Shown here one piece after another: positions 44,058-53,557 of a DNA stretch of 64,000 bases. Both the position numbers and the translations under genes were made by a program. This DNA is from a bacterium (GTDB lineage: Bacteria; Bacillota; Clostridia; Oscillospirales; Oscillospiraceae). Location of the stretch: positions 1 to 64,000 of the forward strand of contig SFVC01000002.1 of the NCBI GenBank assembly GCA_004560375.1, given 5' to 3'. The notes below the pieces were generated by a model that saw only the letters and a list, made by a program, of their open reading frames with translations, did no database searches and had not been told where the DNA came from. How positions within the stretch are numbered: position 1 is the stretch's first letter; each line of letters begins with the position of its first letter.

Positions 44058-44939
44058 TTACCCTTTCAGTCCGCCCACGGTCATGCCCTGGGTCAGCTTC
44101 TTCTGCACGCACATATAGAGGATCAGGGTGGGCAGCATCACCAGCACCAGGCCGGCGTACATCCGGCCGAACTCCGCCTTGGCCTGGGCGCCCTGCATCA
44201 GGTTCAGCAGGCCCACGGGGAGGGTTTTCGAGCCGCTGGAGCTGCTCATCAGCGTCATGGAGATGATGTACTCGTTCCAGAAGGACAGGAAGTTGAACAG
44301 GATAATGGTGAGGATGGAGGGCTGGGCCATGGGGAAGATCACCTTCACCATGGTGGCCCCGTAGCCGGCGCCGTCGATGTAGGCGGCCTCCTCGAAGTCG
44401 TGGGGCAGGGTGGCGAAATAGCCCGACAGCAGGTAGATGGTGAAGGGCAGGGCGGTGGAGGCGTACACCAGGGCCAGCACGAAGATATTATTCAGCAGGA
44501 AGGGATTGCCGAAGACTTTCTTGAGCCACACATCTCCGTCCTTCAGCATCAGGAAGATGGGCACCACGATGTAGTTCACATTGATGAACAGCCCCGCCAT
44601 AAAGCAGGTGTTCAGCAGCTTGCCGCCTCTGAAGTGGAAGCGGGACAGGCAGTAGGCCGCGGGCAGGGCCACCACCAGCAGAATGGCCAGGGCCAGGGCG
44701 GTGACCATGACGGAGTTGAGCATATACTCGCCCATTTTGGCCGCGGTCCAGGCGTCCACAAAGTTCTGCCAGTAGAAGGAGGCGGGCAGCGTCCAGGGGT
44801 TGCCGTAGAACTCGCTGTTCTGCTTGAGGGAGGCCAGGAACACCCAGGCCACCGGCACGATGATCACCACCGCCAGGGCGGTGAGCACCACATAGATAAA
44901 CACCTTGTACAGGGTATCGGCAGTGTTTCCCTTTTTCAT
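44058..44939 (-). CDS. Carbohydrate ABC transporter permease (MalG type)
   Basis: 293 residues, six helices, and the EAA loop EEAAYIDGAGYGATMVKVIFPM (quoted in part) that docks the ATPase. Inner-membrane half of the disaccharide importer. The C-terminal KKLTQGMTVGGLKG is the usual MalG-type end. No ATPase gene is present in the operon, so a shared MsmX/UgpC-type ATPase elsewhere must serve it. Confidence 0.94.
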   Translation of the reverse strand: MKKGNTADTLYKVFIYVVLTALAVVIIVPVAWVFLASLKQNSEFYGNPWTLPASFYWQNFVDAWTAAKMGEYMLNSVMVTALALAILLVVALPAAYCLSRFHFRGGKLLNTCFMAGLFINVNYIVVPIFLMLKDGDVWLKKVFGNPFLLNNIFVLALVYASTALPFTIYLLSGYFATLPHDFEEAAYIDGAGYGATMVKVIFPMAQPSILTIILFNFLSFWNEYIISMTLMSSSSGSKTLPVGLLNLMQGAQAKAEFGRMYAGLVLVMLPTLILYMCVQKKLTQGMTVGGLKG

Positions 44940-44955
44940 AAGTCCGGCCCCCCTC

Positions 44956-45831
44956 TCACATTTGAAGTACGTCCCGCTTGGTGACCTGATTCACCACGGC
45001 GGACAGGGCGAAGGAAAACAGGAAGATCACCACGCCGGCGGCCATGGAGTAGCCATACAGGCCCGCGTCCTTCTGGTTATACATAAAGCTCAGGCCCACG
45101 TCCAACATACCGGGGGCCACCATGGACTTGACAAACAGGAAGGCCATGTTGATGGTGGAAATGATGAAGAAGGTCAGCGTGGTGCGGATGTTTGTCCAGA
45201 TCAGGGGCAGGGTGATCTCAAAGAACTGGCGCAGCCGGCCCGCGCCGTCCAGGCTGGCGGACTCGTACAGATCCACGGGGACGGCGGACATGGAGGCCAT
45301 ATACATCACCATGTAGTAGCCGATGGCCTGCCACACCATGGCGATGATCACGCTGACCACCACCATGGGCTGATCCTTCCACAGGATCATAATATTCCGC
45401 CCGGAAACCATGGAGAAAATACTGTTCAGCATCCCGCTTTCCGGCTTGTAGACGGCGGAAAAAATACCCGCGATGACCACGATGGACAGGATGTTCGGGA
45501 TATAGAAGATGATGCGGAAGAAGTTCTGTCCCTTGATCTTCTCCCGGGTGAGGATGGCGGCGAACACGATGGCGAAGAAGAAGGTGATGAGGGTGACCAC
45601 CACGATGAGCAGGATGGTGTTCTGCATGGAGGTGATGAACCTGGTATCCTTAAACAGGATTTTGAAGTTGTCCAGACCCACAAAGGTCTCGGTGGGAGAA
45701 TAGGCGCCCCGCTCGAACAGGGACATGCGAAACACGTTCAGCGTGGGCACAATCATAAAGAGGAGGAACAGGATGGCGGCCGGGGCGACGCACAGGGCGA
45801 TGAACCGGCTGCGGCCTTTGCTGCGGAGCAT
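44956..45831 (-). CDS. Carbohydrate ABC transporter permease (MalF/UgpA type)
   Basis: 291 residues, six helices, EAA loop near YESASLDGAGRLRQF. The ATG at 45831 follows AAAGGAG; the frame is open upstream only through the hairpin at 45866-45898. Pairs with the MalG-type permease 16 bases downstream. Confidence 0.94.
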   Translation of the reverse strand: MLRSKGRSRFIALCVAPAAILFLLFMIVPTLNVFRMSLFERGAYSPTETFVGLDNFKILFKDTRFITSMQNTILLIVVVTLITFFFAIVFAAILTREKIKGQNFFRIIFYIPNILSIVVIAGIFSAVYKPESGMLNSIFSMVSGRNIMILWKDQPMVVVSVIIAMVWQAIGYYMVMYMASMSAVPVDLYESASLDGAGRLRQFFEITLPLIWTNIRTTLTFFIISTINMAFLFVKSMVAPGMLDVGLSFMYNQKDAGLYGYSMAAGVVIFLFSFALSAVVNQVTKRDVLQM

Positions 45832-45865
45832 ATGCGGTCTCCTTTCTCTTACAAAAAACGTGGCG

Positions 45866-45898
45866 GGCGGCGGCGAGCAGATCCTGCTCGCCGCCGCC
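45866..45898 (-). terminator. Intra-operon hairpin between binding protein and permease genes
   Basis: A 15-bp perfect stem GGCGGCGGCGAGCAG/CTGCTCGCCGCCGCC with a three-base loop; on the minus strand GTTTTTTG follows after a few bases. It probably stops most transcripts so that the binding protein exceeds the permeases. Confidence 0.75.
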
Positions 45899-45940
45899 TG
45901 CTTGAAGGGCTTATGCTTTTCGGTATGGGTGTTTTGTCGA

Positions 45941-47335
45941 TCAGCCCACCAGGTGATCCCGCCACTGGTCGTTGGCGGACTTGATGCCGGCAATCCAGCT
46001 GTCCTTGGCGTTGGGATCGCTGACCATGGCGTTCATGGGATCGTAGAACACTTCCTGAATGCTGCCCAGGCCGGCGACGGACTCGGTGGTGGCGAAGCCG
46101 CCCATAACGGCGGAGGCGCCGTTGTCATAGATGGCGTAGAAGATCTTGTTGTCGCCCTCCATGCCGTCGGTAATGCCGGTAATGGGCTGGGCCGCGCCGC
46201 CCTTGGCAAAAATCTGGGCGGCCTTGTCGCTGTACATGAAGGCCACAAACTGCTTGCCGCCGTCCACATTGTCCGCCGCGGCGGGAATCCACATCTGCTC
46301 CATCCAGCAGTAGCTGGCGCTGGTGCCGCCGGTGCTGCCGGAGGGCAGGGCAGTCATGCCCCAGGCGAAGCCGTCGGCGCGGGGAGAGTCGGCCATCTCG
46401 CTCACAATCCAGGTGCCGTTGGGCATGAACAGGGCCTTGTTGTCCAGAACCAGCTGCTGGTTCATCTTGAAGTCGTCCTCGTTGGCCTGGGCGGGGGTGA
46501 CGGGGTTGGTGTAGGAGGCCAGCTTGGCCATCACATCAAAGCACTGCTTGGCCGCGTCGGTGTCCCAGACGCCCTCGGCGTAGTTCATGACCTGATCGAA
46601 GAACTCAGGGCCGCCCACGGAGTAGACCAGGGTGGGGAAGAACGTGTCGAAGTAGCCGGCGGTGGGGTAGGTGAACAGGGAGATGTCCTCGGCCTTGGCG
46701 GTCTCGCCCAGCGCCCACATCTCATCCCAGGTGGTGGGGACGCTCCAGCCCTTTTCCGCAAACAGGCCGGCATTATAGAACAGGCCGCAGGGGGAGTAGA
46801 ACATGGGGGCCAGGTAGGTCTTGCCGTCGCCGTAGGGGTTGGTGAGGGTGGTGTCAGTGAAGCCGGGGATGATCTTGTCGGACACCTTGGCGCTCTCGCC
46901 GGGGACGGTCATGGACAGCACGTCGGTGATGTCGGCGATGAGCTTATCCTTGATGAACTGCTCGGTCAGGCCGGCCTGACGGCCGGTGGCGCACAGCACG
47001 GCGTCGGGATAGTCGCCGCCCTGCATGGACGGGCCGATGACGTCTTCCAGGTTCTTCTCCAGGGTGAGCTCCACCTTGGCGCCGGTCTCCTCCTCGAAGG
47101 CGGCGCACACCTCGTCCCACATATCGGGATAGGCGTCGATGTAAGCGGAGGACAGGGCGGCCACCTTGATGGTCTGGCCCTCCAGGGGCTTGCCGCCGCC
47201 CTCGGGGGCCTTGCTCTCCTCGGTGCCGGCCTTGCTCTCGGGGGGATTGGTCTCATTGCCGCCGGTGCTGGCGCAACCGGCCAGCAGAGACAGCAGCATG
47301 GCCGCCGCAAGGAGCAGGCTGAAGATCTTTTTCAT
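45941..47335 (-). CDS. Sugar ABC transporter substrate-binding lipoprotein
   Basis: 464 residues. Signal peptide MKKIFSLLLAAAMLLSLLAGC with lipobox LAGC, a Gly/Ser/Glu-rich linker, then a cluster-B type sugar-binding fold (IKVAALSSAYIDAYPDMWDEV, in part). Binds the galactosyl-hexosamine outside the cell and delivers it to the two permeases. The ATG at 47335 follows GGAGG; upstream frame is unlikely. First gene of the GH112 operon; divergent from an AraC regulator 360 bases away. Confidence 0.93.
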   Translation of the reverse strand: MKKIFSLLLAAAMLLSLLAGCASTGGNETNPPESKAGTEESKAPEGGGKPLEGQTIKVAALSSAYIDAYPDMWDEVCAAFEEETGAKVELTLEKNLEDVIGPSMQGGDYPDAVLCATGRQAGLTEQFIKDKLIADITDVLSMTVPGESAKVSDKIIPGFTDTTLTNPYGDGKTYLAPMFYSPCGLFYNAGLFAEKGWSVPTTWDEMWALGETAKAEDISLFTYPTAGYFDTFFPTLVYSVGGPEFFDQVMNYAEGVWDTDAAKQCFDVMAKLASYTNPVTPAQANEDDFKMNQQLVLDNKALFMPNGTWIVSEMADSPRADGFAWGMTALPSGSTGGTSASYCWMEQMWIPAAADNVDGGKQFVAFMYSDKAAQIFAKGGAAQPITGITDGMEGDNKIFYAIYDNGASAVMGGFATTESVAGLGSIQEVFYDPMNAMVSDPNAKDSWIAGIKSANDQWRDHLVG

Positions 47336-47426
47336 CGTTTCCAAACCTCCTAAAAATTTTAGACAAATACGATCTGGCCAAATCAATGGCCTTCTGTGCA
47401 TAGTATAATATGCCTCCCAACCACCG

Positions 47427-47440
47427 GAACAGCCCTGTTC
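47427..47440. promoter_or_regulatory. Small palindrome in the GH112 control region
   Basis: GAACAGCCCTGTTC, 6-base arms, about 15 bases upstream of a minus-strand TATTATACT box (near 47400-47410) that probably starts the GH112 operon. Candidate operator. The rest of 47336-47605 is AT-rich control DNA with no gene. Confidence 0.35.
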
Positions 47441-47605
47441 TTGCGCTTGTCTTTAGAAATATTGCTATTTTTGCATTTTTGTCTATCTACACAGGATTAT
47501 CCCCGGTTTTTTGGCAACAATAGATAAGTTTCCGCTTTGTCCCTCCGTCTTGGCCTGATGTAGCTCACAAAAAGCGCGGGCATGGAGAGAACAAATATTT
47601 CTATC

Positions 47606-47634
47606 TTGCACAATATGGCGACGCCGTTTATAAT
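47606..47634 (+). promoter_or_regulatory. Promoter of the AraC regulator of the GH112 operon
   Basis: TTGCAC, 17-base spacer, TATAAT; start codon 62 bases downstream. Confidence 0.75.
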
Positions 47635-47695
47635 AAAAATCAGGACAGGCCGCGATCCAGTTTTATAAAATTGCACAGCGGAGGGAGGCGTTCTT

Positions 47696-48529
47696 ATGAG
47701 CAGCTACCAGCACAGCTTTTCCCGGGCGGCGGAGACGCCGCCGCCCGGCCGCGGGGCCCCGCGGCTGAACTATATCTCCAAGACGCAGTACTCCCCGGAA
47801 TGGAGCTCCACCCTGCACACCCACAGCTGTGCCGAGCTGTTTTTCATCACCGAGGGCCACGGCAGGTTCCGCACCCAGCACGAGGAATTCCCCCTGGCCA
47901 TCCACGATCTGATCGTGGTCAACGCCCACGTGCTCCATACCGAGTTGAGCCAGACAGACAGCCCCCTGGAATATATCGTCCTGGGGGTGGAGGGGTTGGA
48001 GGCCATGGGCGGGGCGGAAGGCTATACCATGCTCCATCTGCACGGGGGCTGGAACGAGCTGATGGGCTGCCTGGAGCTGATGCTCCAGGAGACCCTTGAG
48101 ACCCGCTCCGGGTACGAGGAGGTGTGCCGCCACCTGCTGGAGGTGGTGCTGATCCGCCTGGAGCGGCAGCAGGAGCTGTCCCTGGAGCCGGAGCCCTCCG
48201 ACTCCCGAACCAGCCGGGAGTGCGGCCTGGTGCGGCGGTACATCGACAACCATTTCAAGGAGAACCTGAGCCTGGATCAGCTGGCCCAGCTGGCCCATGT
48301 GAACAAGTATTACCTGGCCCACGCCTTTCGCCGGGAATTCGGTACCTCCCCCATCAACTATCTCATCTCCCGGCGGGTGGGCGAGAGCCGCTTCCTCCTG
48401 CGGGAGACCGATCACAACTTGTCCCTCATCGCCCAGATCCTCGGGTTCTCCTCCCCCAGCTATTTCTCCCAGTGCTTCCGCCGGGTGGAGGGGATCAGCC
48501 CCATGGAGTACCGCCGGCGCAACCGGTGA
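47696..48529 (+). CDS. AraC-family regulator with N-terminal cupin
   Basis: 277 residues. Cupin sensing domain (about 20-110, with STLHTHSCAELFFI) and an AraC HTH pair (about 180-275) ending GFSSPSYFSQCFRRVEGISPMEYR. Divergent from the GH112 transport operon, so it very likely responds to lacto-N-biose, galacto-N-biose or a breakdown product and activates that operon. Starts after GGAGGGAGG. Confidence 0.93.
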   Translation: MSSYQHSFSRAAETPPPGRGAPRLNYISKTQYSPEWSSTLHTHSCAELFFITEGHGRFRTQHEEFPLAIHDLIVVNAHVLHTELSQTDSPLEYIVLGVEGLEAMGGAEGYTMLHLHGGWNELMGCLELMLQETLETRSGYEEVCRHLLEVVLIRLERQQELSLEPEPSDSRTSRECGLVRRYIDNHFKENLSLDQLAQLAHVNKYYLAHAFRREFGTSPINYLISRRVGESRFLLRETDHNLSLIAQILGFSSPSYFSQCFRRVEGISPMEYRRRNR

Positions 48530-48624
48530 ATGGGCGGTGCGCGGCCCCGCCCCATCGGGATCAATGACCGCCCTATGAGACGCTGCGAATTTGCCCATGG
48601 GCACAACGACAGGAGATGCAGGTT

Positions 48625-49779
48625 ATGGAGATCAAATCAGAGGCAAAGCTGACCGTATTTGAAGCAATTTGTATGATCGTCGGAAACAGTATCGGAACGG
48701 GGATCATTGCGGTGCCCTATCTGGCCACAAAGAACAGTATGCTGGATGTGGTGTGGATGGTGGCGCTGGCCTATGTCATCAACGTGATCCTGCACCTGAT
48801 CATTGCGGAGCTGTCCTACAACAACGGCGGCGCCCAGCTGGTCAAAAGTTTTGAGGGCGAATTGTTCCACGGCGCGGCAAAGAAGGTGTTCAGCTGGGTC
48901 GTGTTCGTGGTGTACGGCCTGGCCATCATGATCGGCGTCAGCGGAAACATCAACGGCGGCGCCCAGATCTTTACCAACTGGTTCGGGATTCCCCTGTGGG
49001 CCGCCCAGCTTGTTTACTATGGGATCGCCGGCTGCGTGGTGTTCACGGGGATGAAGGCGGTGGGTATCGCCCAAAAATACGCCGTCGTGCTTCTGATGGG
49101 TATCGTCGCGGCCATGACGGTGGGAACCTTTACAAATCCCATCAATGCGCTGTATACTGCAGAATTCCACTGGAACAATCTGCTGGCGCTTTACAGCATG
49201 GTGGTGTTTGCCACTTCGGCCAATCAGGCGGTCATCCAGGTGGTAAAAGGGTTGGATGGGGATCCGCGCAAGATCAGAACATCCATCTTCATCGGCTTCG
49301 GCCTGTCCTCTGTCTTTGTCCTGATCGTGACCCTGTCGGTGCTGCTTGGAACCAAGGGCGCGATCAACAAGGAACTGGCCTATATGCAGTTGGGGGAGAG
49401 CATCGGGAAGTGGGCGGTCATCCTGGCCGGGATCTTCTCCCTGTTTGCGCTGCTGACAACCTTCTGGTCCAATACCCTGGCTCTGCGCGACGTGGTGCAT
49501 GAACAGATCAACACAGGCAACCGGATCAGCTGGCTCATCGCCACCGTTCCCTGTATCCTGTTTGCGATCTTTGGGGTGAACAGCTTTATTCTTTTGACCC
49601 GGATCATGAGCGGCGTGGTGGTGCTGGTGAGCATCATGCTGGTGCTCACCTATGGGAAGTCACGAAAAAAGGCCGGCGCCAGCCCCATCTGCGGTGTGAT
49701 CGGAACCGTGCCCTTTCAGGTGCTGATGGTGATCTCAACGCTCCTGTCCGCCGTGGGCTCCCTTGTCCCGTTGCGTTAG
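48625..49779 (+). CDS. Amino-acid permease (aromatic/HAAAP-like)
   Basis: 384 residues, about eleven helices. The first helix carries GNSIGTGIIAVPY, the glycine-rich substrate site of APC-superfamily amino-acid transporters, and the overall size fits the hydroxy/aromatic amino-acid permease group. The ATG at 48625 is used because AGGAG lies nine bases upstream; an ATG at 48616 abuts that site. The substrate cannot be fixed. The metallophosphoesterase gene starts 9 bases after its stop, so they are co-transcribed. Upstream DNA is GC-poorer than the flanking genes. Confidence 0.85.
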   Translation: MEIKSEAKLTVFEAICMIVGNSIGTGIIAVPYLATKNSMLDVVWMVALAYVINVILHLIIAELSYNNGGAQLVKSFEGELFHGAAKKVFSWVVFVVYGLAIMIGVSGNINGGAQIFTNWFGIPLWAAQLVYYGIAGCVVFTGMKAVGIAQKYAVVLLMGIVAAMTVGTFTNPINALYTAEFHWNNLLALYSMVVFATSANQAVIQVVKGLDGDPRKIRTSIFIGFGLSSVFVLIVTLSVLLGTKGAINKELAYMQLGESIGKWAVILAGIFSLFALLTTFWSNTLALRDVVHEQINTGNRISWLIATVPCILFAIFGVNSFILLTRIMSGVVVLVSIMLVLTYGKSRKKAGASPICGVIGTVPFQVLMVISTLLSAVGSLVPLR

Positions 49780-49788
49780 GAGGGTTTC

Positions 49789-50817
49789 ATGTATCGCTCA
49801 GACAACTTCAAACAGGTGGATGAGGAAACCTTCACAATGACCCTGCCGAAGAACGGGGACTTCCGGATTTTGCAGCTGACCGATCTGCATCTGGGGTTTG
49901 GCGTCCTGTCAAAGGGGGCGGACAAGCTGGCGCTGGAGGCCGTCAGGAAGCTCATCCAACGCACAAATCCCCATCTGATCGTTCTGACCGGCGATCTGAC
50001 CTTCCCCTTTTTCCCCAAGACGGGGACGCTGAATAACCGGAAACAGGCCCAAAAGCTGGTGGAATTTATGGATGGCTTTGAGCTGCCGTATACGCTGGTG
50101 TTCGGCAACCACGACTGTGAACTGTGTTCGGCCTGCGGTAAAGAGGACCTGGCCGGATTATACAAGCAGGGGAACTACTGCATTTTTACCGAGGGCCGGA
50201 AAACGCTTACCGGTGTGGGAAATTTCCTCATTGAATTGGTTGACGGATCCGGAACCGTGCTGCTCCCGCTGGTGATGCTGGACTCCAATATGTACGGAGA
50301 GGGCGGCTGGTTTTTCAGCGGCTTTGACCGGATCCACGAGGATCAGGTGGATTGGTGTATGGAACGCCTGGACGCGCTGAAGCGGGACGATCCGGATGTC
50401 AAAGCCATGGCGTTTTTCCATATGCCGCTGCGCGAATTCAAAGAAGCCTATGAAAAGATGAAACTTGGGGACAGAACCGTCCTCTACCGGCACGGAAGCA
50501 TCGCCGAGAAGGACGAGTATTTCGGCGTATCCAAATTTAAGAGTACATTTTTTGACCGGGCTGCGGAGAACGGCGTCATCAAGTGGATGTTCTGCGGGCA
50601 TGATCACCTGAACACGCTGTCCCTTGTATACAGGGGGATCCAGATGACGTATGGGATGTCCATCGATTGCCTTGGCTATCAGGCCATCCGAAAAAGCTAT
50701 ATTCAAAGAGGCGGCACGCTCATTACACGGAGAGCGGACGGGAACGTGGAGATCCGGATGGCGCCCCTCGGATCGGTGGTGTCAACCCGGGTCAGGGGGA
50801 TAAAAGAAACGAGATAA
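49789..50817 (+). CDS. Calcineurin-like metallophosphoesterase
   Basis: 342 residues with the full set of di-metal motifs: TDLHLG (Asp, His) at about 31-36, GDLT at about 65, GNHD at about 106-109, FHMPL at about 210 and GHDH at about 267-270. No signal peptide, so cytoplasmic. The natural substrate of such proteins is rarely predictable; similarity is to the yeast/Clostridial purple-type phosphohydrolases (DCR2-like). Its coupling to an amino-acid permease gives no clear hint. Confidence 0.9.
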   Translation: MYRSDNFKQVDEETFTMTLPKNGDFRILQLTDLHLGFGVLSKGADKLALEAVRKLIQRTNPHLIVLTGDLTFPFFPKTGTLNNRKQAQKLVEFMDGFELPYTLVFGNHDCELCSACGKEDLAGLYKQGNYCIFTEGRKTLTGVGNFLIELVDGSGTVLLPLVMLDSNMYGEGGWFFSGFDRIHEDQVDWCMERLDALKRDDPDVKAMAFFHMPLREFKEAYEKMKLGDRTVLYRHGSIAEKDEYFGVSKFKSTFFDRAAENGVIKWMFCGHDHLNTLSLVYRGIQMTYGMSIDCLGYQAIRKSYIQRGGTLITRRADGNVEIRMAPLGSVVSTRVRGIKETR

Positions 50818-50820
50818 CGG

Positions 50821-50848
50821 AAAAAGCCTGCCTCACGGCAGGCTTTTT
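50821..50848. terminator. Bidirectional terminator
   Basis: AAAAAGCCTGCC/GGCAGGCTTTTT, between the convergent phosphoesterase and histidine-kinase genes. Confidence 0.92.
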
Positions 50849-50852
50849 CCCA

Positions 50853-52109
50853 TCAGGCCGAACCTCCCTGCCCCAGCGGCAGGGTGACGGTGAAGGCCGT
50901 CCCCTCCCCCGGGGCGCTGTGCACCGCGATCTTCCCCCGGTGCCCCTCCACAATGGCCGCGGCGATGGACAGGCCCAGGCCGTACCCGCCGGTCTCCCGG
51001 CTCCGGGCCGCGTCCGCCCGGTAGAACCGCTCAAACAGATGGGCCTGGGCCTCCGCCGGGATGGGCTCCCCGGTGTTGTGGACGGTGAGCGCCGCCCGCT
51101 CGCCCCCCTTCAGGGTGACGGTGATCCGCCCCCCCGGCTCGCAGTATTTGCAGGCGTTGTCCAGCAGGATGGCCCCCAGCCGCCGCAGCTCCTCCCCGTC
51201 CCCCAGGACGGACAGGCCGGGGGCCAATTCGCTGTCCAGCGTCAGCCCCGCCTCGAAGGCCACCGGCTCAAAGGCCAGCACGCAGCTCTCTACCGCGTCG
51301 GTGAGGGAGACCGTCTCCCGGGGCCGGGCCCGCTGCCCCGCATCCCCCCGGGCCAGGTACAGCAGATCCTGCACCAGCCCCTTCATCCGCAGGCCCTCCT
51401 CCCGGATGGACTCCACCCATTTGCGCTGTTGGTTCACCGTGTCCTCCCCCCGGGCCAGCAGGATGTCCGCGTCCGCCAGCAGGACGGTGAGGGGGGTTTT
51501 CAGCTCGTGGGAGGCGTCGGCCACAAACTGCTGCTGCCGCCGCCAGCCCTCCTCCACCGGCCGCACCAGCCACCGGGAGAGAAACCAGCTCACCACGAAG
51601 AACCCCGCCGACGCGGCGGCGAACAGCAGCAGGGCGGTGAGGATCTGCCGCCCCGCCCCCGTCCGCTCCCAGGACAGATCCGCAAAGGCCACCCGCAGAT
51701 ACCGCCCCGACCGCTGGATCTGGTAGCGCAGCCCCTGGCCGGGCAGCTTCCCCGCCGGCCCCCCGGCGGCCAGCGCCCCCTCCACCGCCCGGGTCACCCC
51801 GTCCTCGTCCACGGCGGCGTTGAAAGACAGAGCCAGCAGGATCTGCCCGCTGTCCCCGTCCACCACGGCGCAGAAGGCGGGTATGGCGGTGTACAGCTCC
51901 TCGTCCCGGTCAAAGCCGCCCTCCGGAGGGGCGCTCCAGGGCTCCAGCGCCGCCTGGCTGCGCTGAAGGACGTTTCGCAGCACCAGATCCGTCCCCGCCC
52001 GGTACTGCCGCACCGCCGAGGCGGTCTGCACCGCCAGCACCGCCGCCAGCACGCCGGACAGCAGCAGCATGAGGATGAGCGTAAATTTCCAGCGCAGCCG
52101 CCTGAGCAT
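50853..52109 (-). CDS. Sensor histidine kinase without an adjacent response regulator
   Basis: 418 residues: helix at 8-30, extracytoplasmic domain of about 120 residues, second helix about 155-178, then HisKA with DASHELKTPLT (phospho-His) and HATPase with LDNACKYCE (N box), and GGYGLGLSIA (G box). Sits in the membrane and autophosphorylates in response to an unknown outside signal. No response-regulator gene is beside it: upstream on the same strand is only the pot promoter region. An orphan, or the regulator was lost or moved. Ribosome site AGGAAAAGGGGG. Confidence 0.92.
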   Translation of the reverse strand: MLRRLRWKFTLILMLLLSGVLAAVLAVQTASAVRQYRAGTDLVLRNVLQRSQAALEPWSAPPEGGFDRDEELYTAIPAFCAVVDGDSGQILLALSFNAAVDEDGVTRAVEGALAAGGPAGKLPGQGLRYQIQRSGRYLRVAFADLSWERTGAGRQILTALLLFAAASAGFFVVSWFLSRWLVRPVEEGWRRQQQFVADASHELKTPLTVLLADADILLARGEDTVNQQRKWVESIREEGLRMKGLVQDLLYLARGDAGQRARPRETVSLTDAVESCVLAFEPVAFEAGLTLDSELAPGLSVLGDGEELRRLGAILLDNACKYCEPGGRITVTLKGGERAALTVHNTGEPIPAEAQAHLFERFYRADAARSRETGGYGLGLSIAAAIVEGHRGKIAVHSAPGEGTAFTVTLPLGQGGSA

Positions 52110-52218
52110 GGGCTTGCCCCCTTTTCCTTATCTGGCTATAGTTTATCCGGATTTCCGCCCCCCGTCAAGCGGGGATGGAATCCACGACAAAATACAAGGG
52201 GAAATTCCCCCAAAGTGA

Positions 52219-52247
52219 TTGACAAATGAGAGGCAAACGACTATCAT
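52219..52247 (+). promoter_or_regulatory. Promoter of the polyamine transporter operon
   Basis: TTGACA, 17-base spacer, TATCAT; leader about 115 bases. Confidence 0.75.
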
Positions 52248-52369
52248 GTATCTCGCTATCCGTGAAACCCCGGGCCGGAGCCTCTCCGGCTGCTCGCCGC
52301 GGCGGGCACATGGCCGGGATCTATAACAAGGGAGCTGACAATGAACCACCAGGAAATGAGGGAAGAACC

Positions 52370-53557
52370 ATGTCCAAGGAGTTGATCCGCCTGCGGGACT
52401 GCGTCATGTCCTACGGCGACGAACTCGTGCTCGACCACATCAATCTGTATATCAACGATAAGGAATTCCTCACGCTGCTGGGCCCCAGTGGGTGCGGCAA
52501 GACAACCACGCTCCGGATCATCGGCGGGTTTTTGTCGCCCACCTCCGGGGACGTGTTGTTTGACGGCGTGAGGATTAACCATGTCCCGCCCCACCAGCGG
52601 GCGGTGAACACGGTGTTCCAGCGGTACGCCCTGTTTCCCCATCTCAACGTGTTTGAAAATGTGGCCTTCGGCCTGCGTATCCCCAAGGCGGACGCTGACG
52701 GCCGCAAGGTAAAGCTCCCGGAGCGGGACATACAGGAGCGCGTCATGGAGATGCTGTCCGTGGTGAACCTGAAGGGCTTCGAGCGACGCCCGGTGTCCGC
52801 CCTGTCCGGCGGGCAGCAGCAGCGGGTGGCCATCGCCCGGGCCCTGGTGAACCGGCCCCGGGTGCTGCTGTTGGACGAGCCCTTAGGCGCGCTGGATATG
52901 CGCCTTCGCAAGGATATGCAGAACGAGCTGAAGCGGATTCAGCAGGAGATGGAGATCACCTTTATCTACGTGACCCACGACCAGGAGGAGGCCCTGGCCA
53001 TGTCCGACACCGTGGTGGTGATGGACGGCGGCCGCATCCAGCAGATCGGCACCCCCGAGGACATCTACAACGAGCCCAAGAACGCCTTCGTGGCCGACTT
53101 CATCGGCGAGTCCAACATCATCGACGGCATCATGCGCTCCGACGGGGTGGTGGAGATCTTCAACCGGAAGTTCCAGTGCCTGGACAAGGGCTTCGACAAG
53201 GACGAGCCGGTGGACGTAGTCATCCGCCCGGAGGACGTGGACATTGTGGACGAGGCCGCAGGCCAGCTGAAGGGCACCGTCACCTCCGTCACCTTCAAGG
53301 GGGTTCACTACGACACCATTGTGGACTTCTACGGCTTCAAGTGGCTCATCCAGACCACCGACTTCTGCCCGGTGGACAGCCGGATCGGCATCAAGATCGA
53401 CCCCGACGGCATCCACGTGATGAAAAAGAGCGAATACTCCGGGATGTTCGGCGACTACTCCTCCTACTCCGAGGAGTACGAGGAGCTGGACGTGGTGGAG
53501 GACGAGTCCCAGGAGGGAGAGGGGGACGACCCCTGGGAGGACGGCTATGAGGAATAA
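52370..53557 (+). CDS. potA: Spermidine/putrescine ABC transporter ATPase
   Basis: 395 residues. Walker [11 protein letters not shown]-loop [12 protein letters not shown], signature [12 protein letters not shown], Walker [13 protein letters not shown], then a C-terminal TOBE/OB regulatory domain ([25 protein letters not shown]) typical of PotA. An acidic tail of about 25 residues ([18 protein letters not shown], in part) is unusual. First gene of potA-potB-potCD; its stop overlaps potB by 11 bases. The ATG at 52370 is downstream of GAGGGA. Confidence 0.93.
   Translation: MSKELIRLRDCVMSYGDELVLDHINLYINDKEFLTLLGPSGCGKTTTLRIIGGFLSPTSGDVLFDGVRINHVPPHQRAVNTVFQRYALFPHLNVFENVAFGLRIPKADADGRKVKLPERDIQERVMEMLSVVNLKGFERRPVSALSGGQQQRVAIARALVNRPRVLLLDEPLGALDMRLRKDMQNELKRIQQEMEITFIYVTHDQEEALAMSDTVVVMDGGRIQQIGTPEDIYNEPKNAFVADFIGESNIIDGIMRSDGVVEIFNRKFQCLDKGFDKDEPVDVVIRPEDVDIVDEAAGQLKGTVTSVTFKGVHYDTIVDFYGFKWLIQTTDFCPVDSRIGIKIDPDGIHVMKKSEYSGMFGDYSSYSEEYEELDVVEDESQEGEGDDPWEDGYEE

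Noticed and set aside
47441..47605. Riboswitch or small RNA in the GH112 regulator region
   Set aside because: The stretch is AT-rich without a conserved fold that I can recognise.
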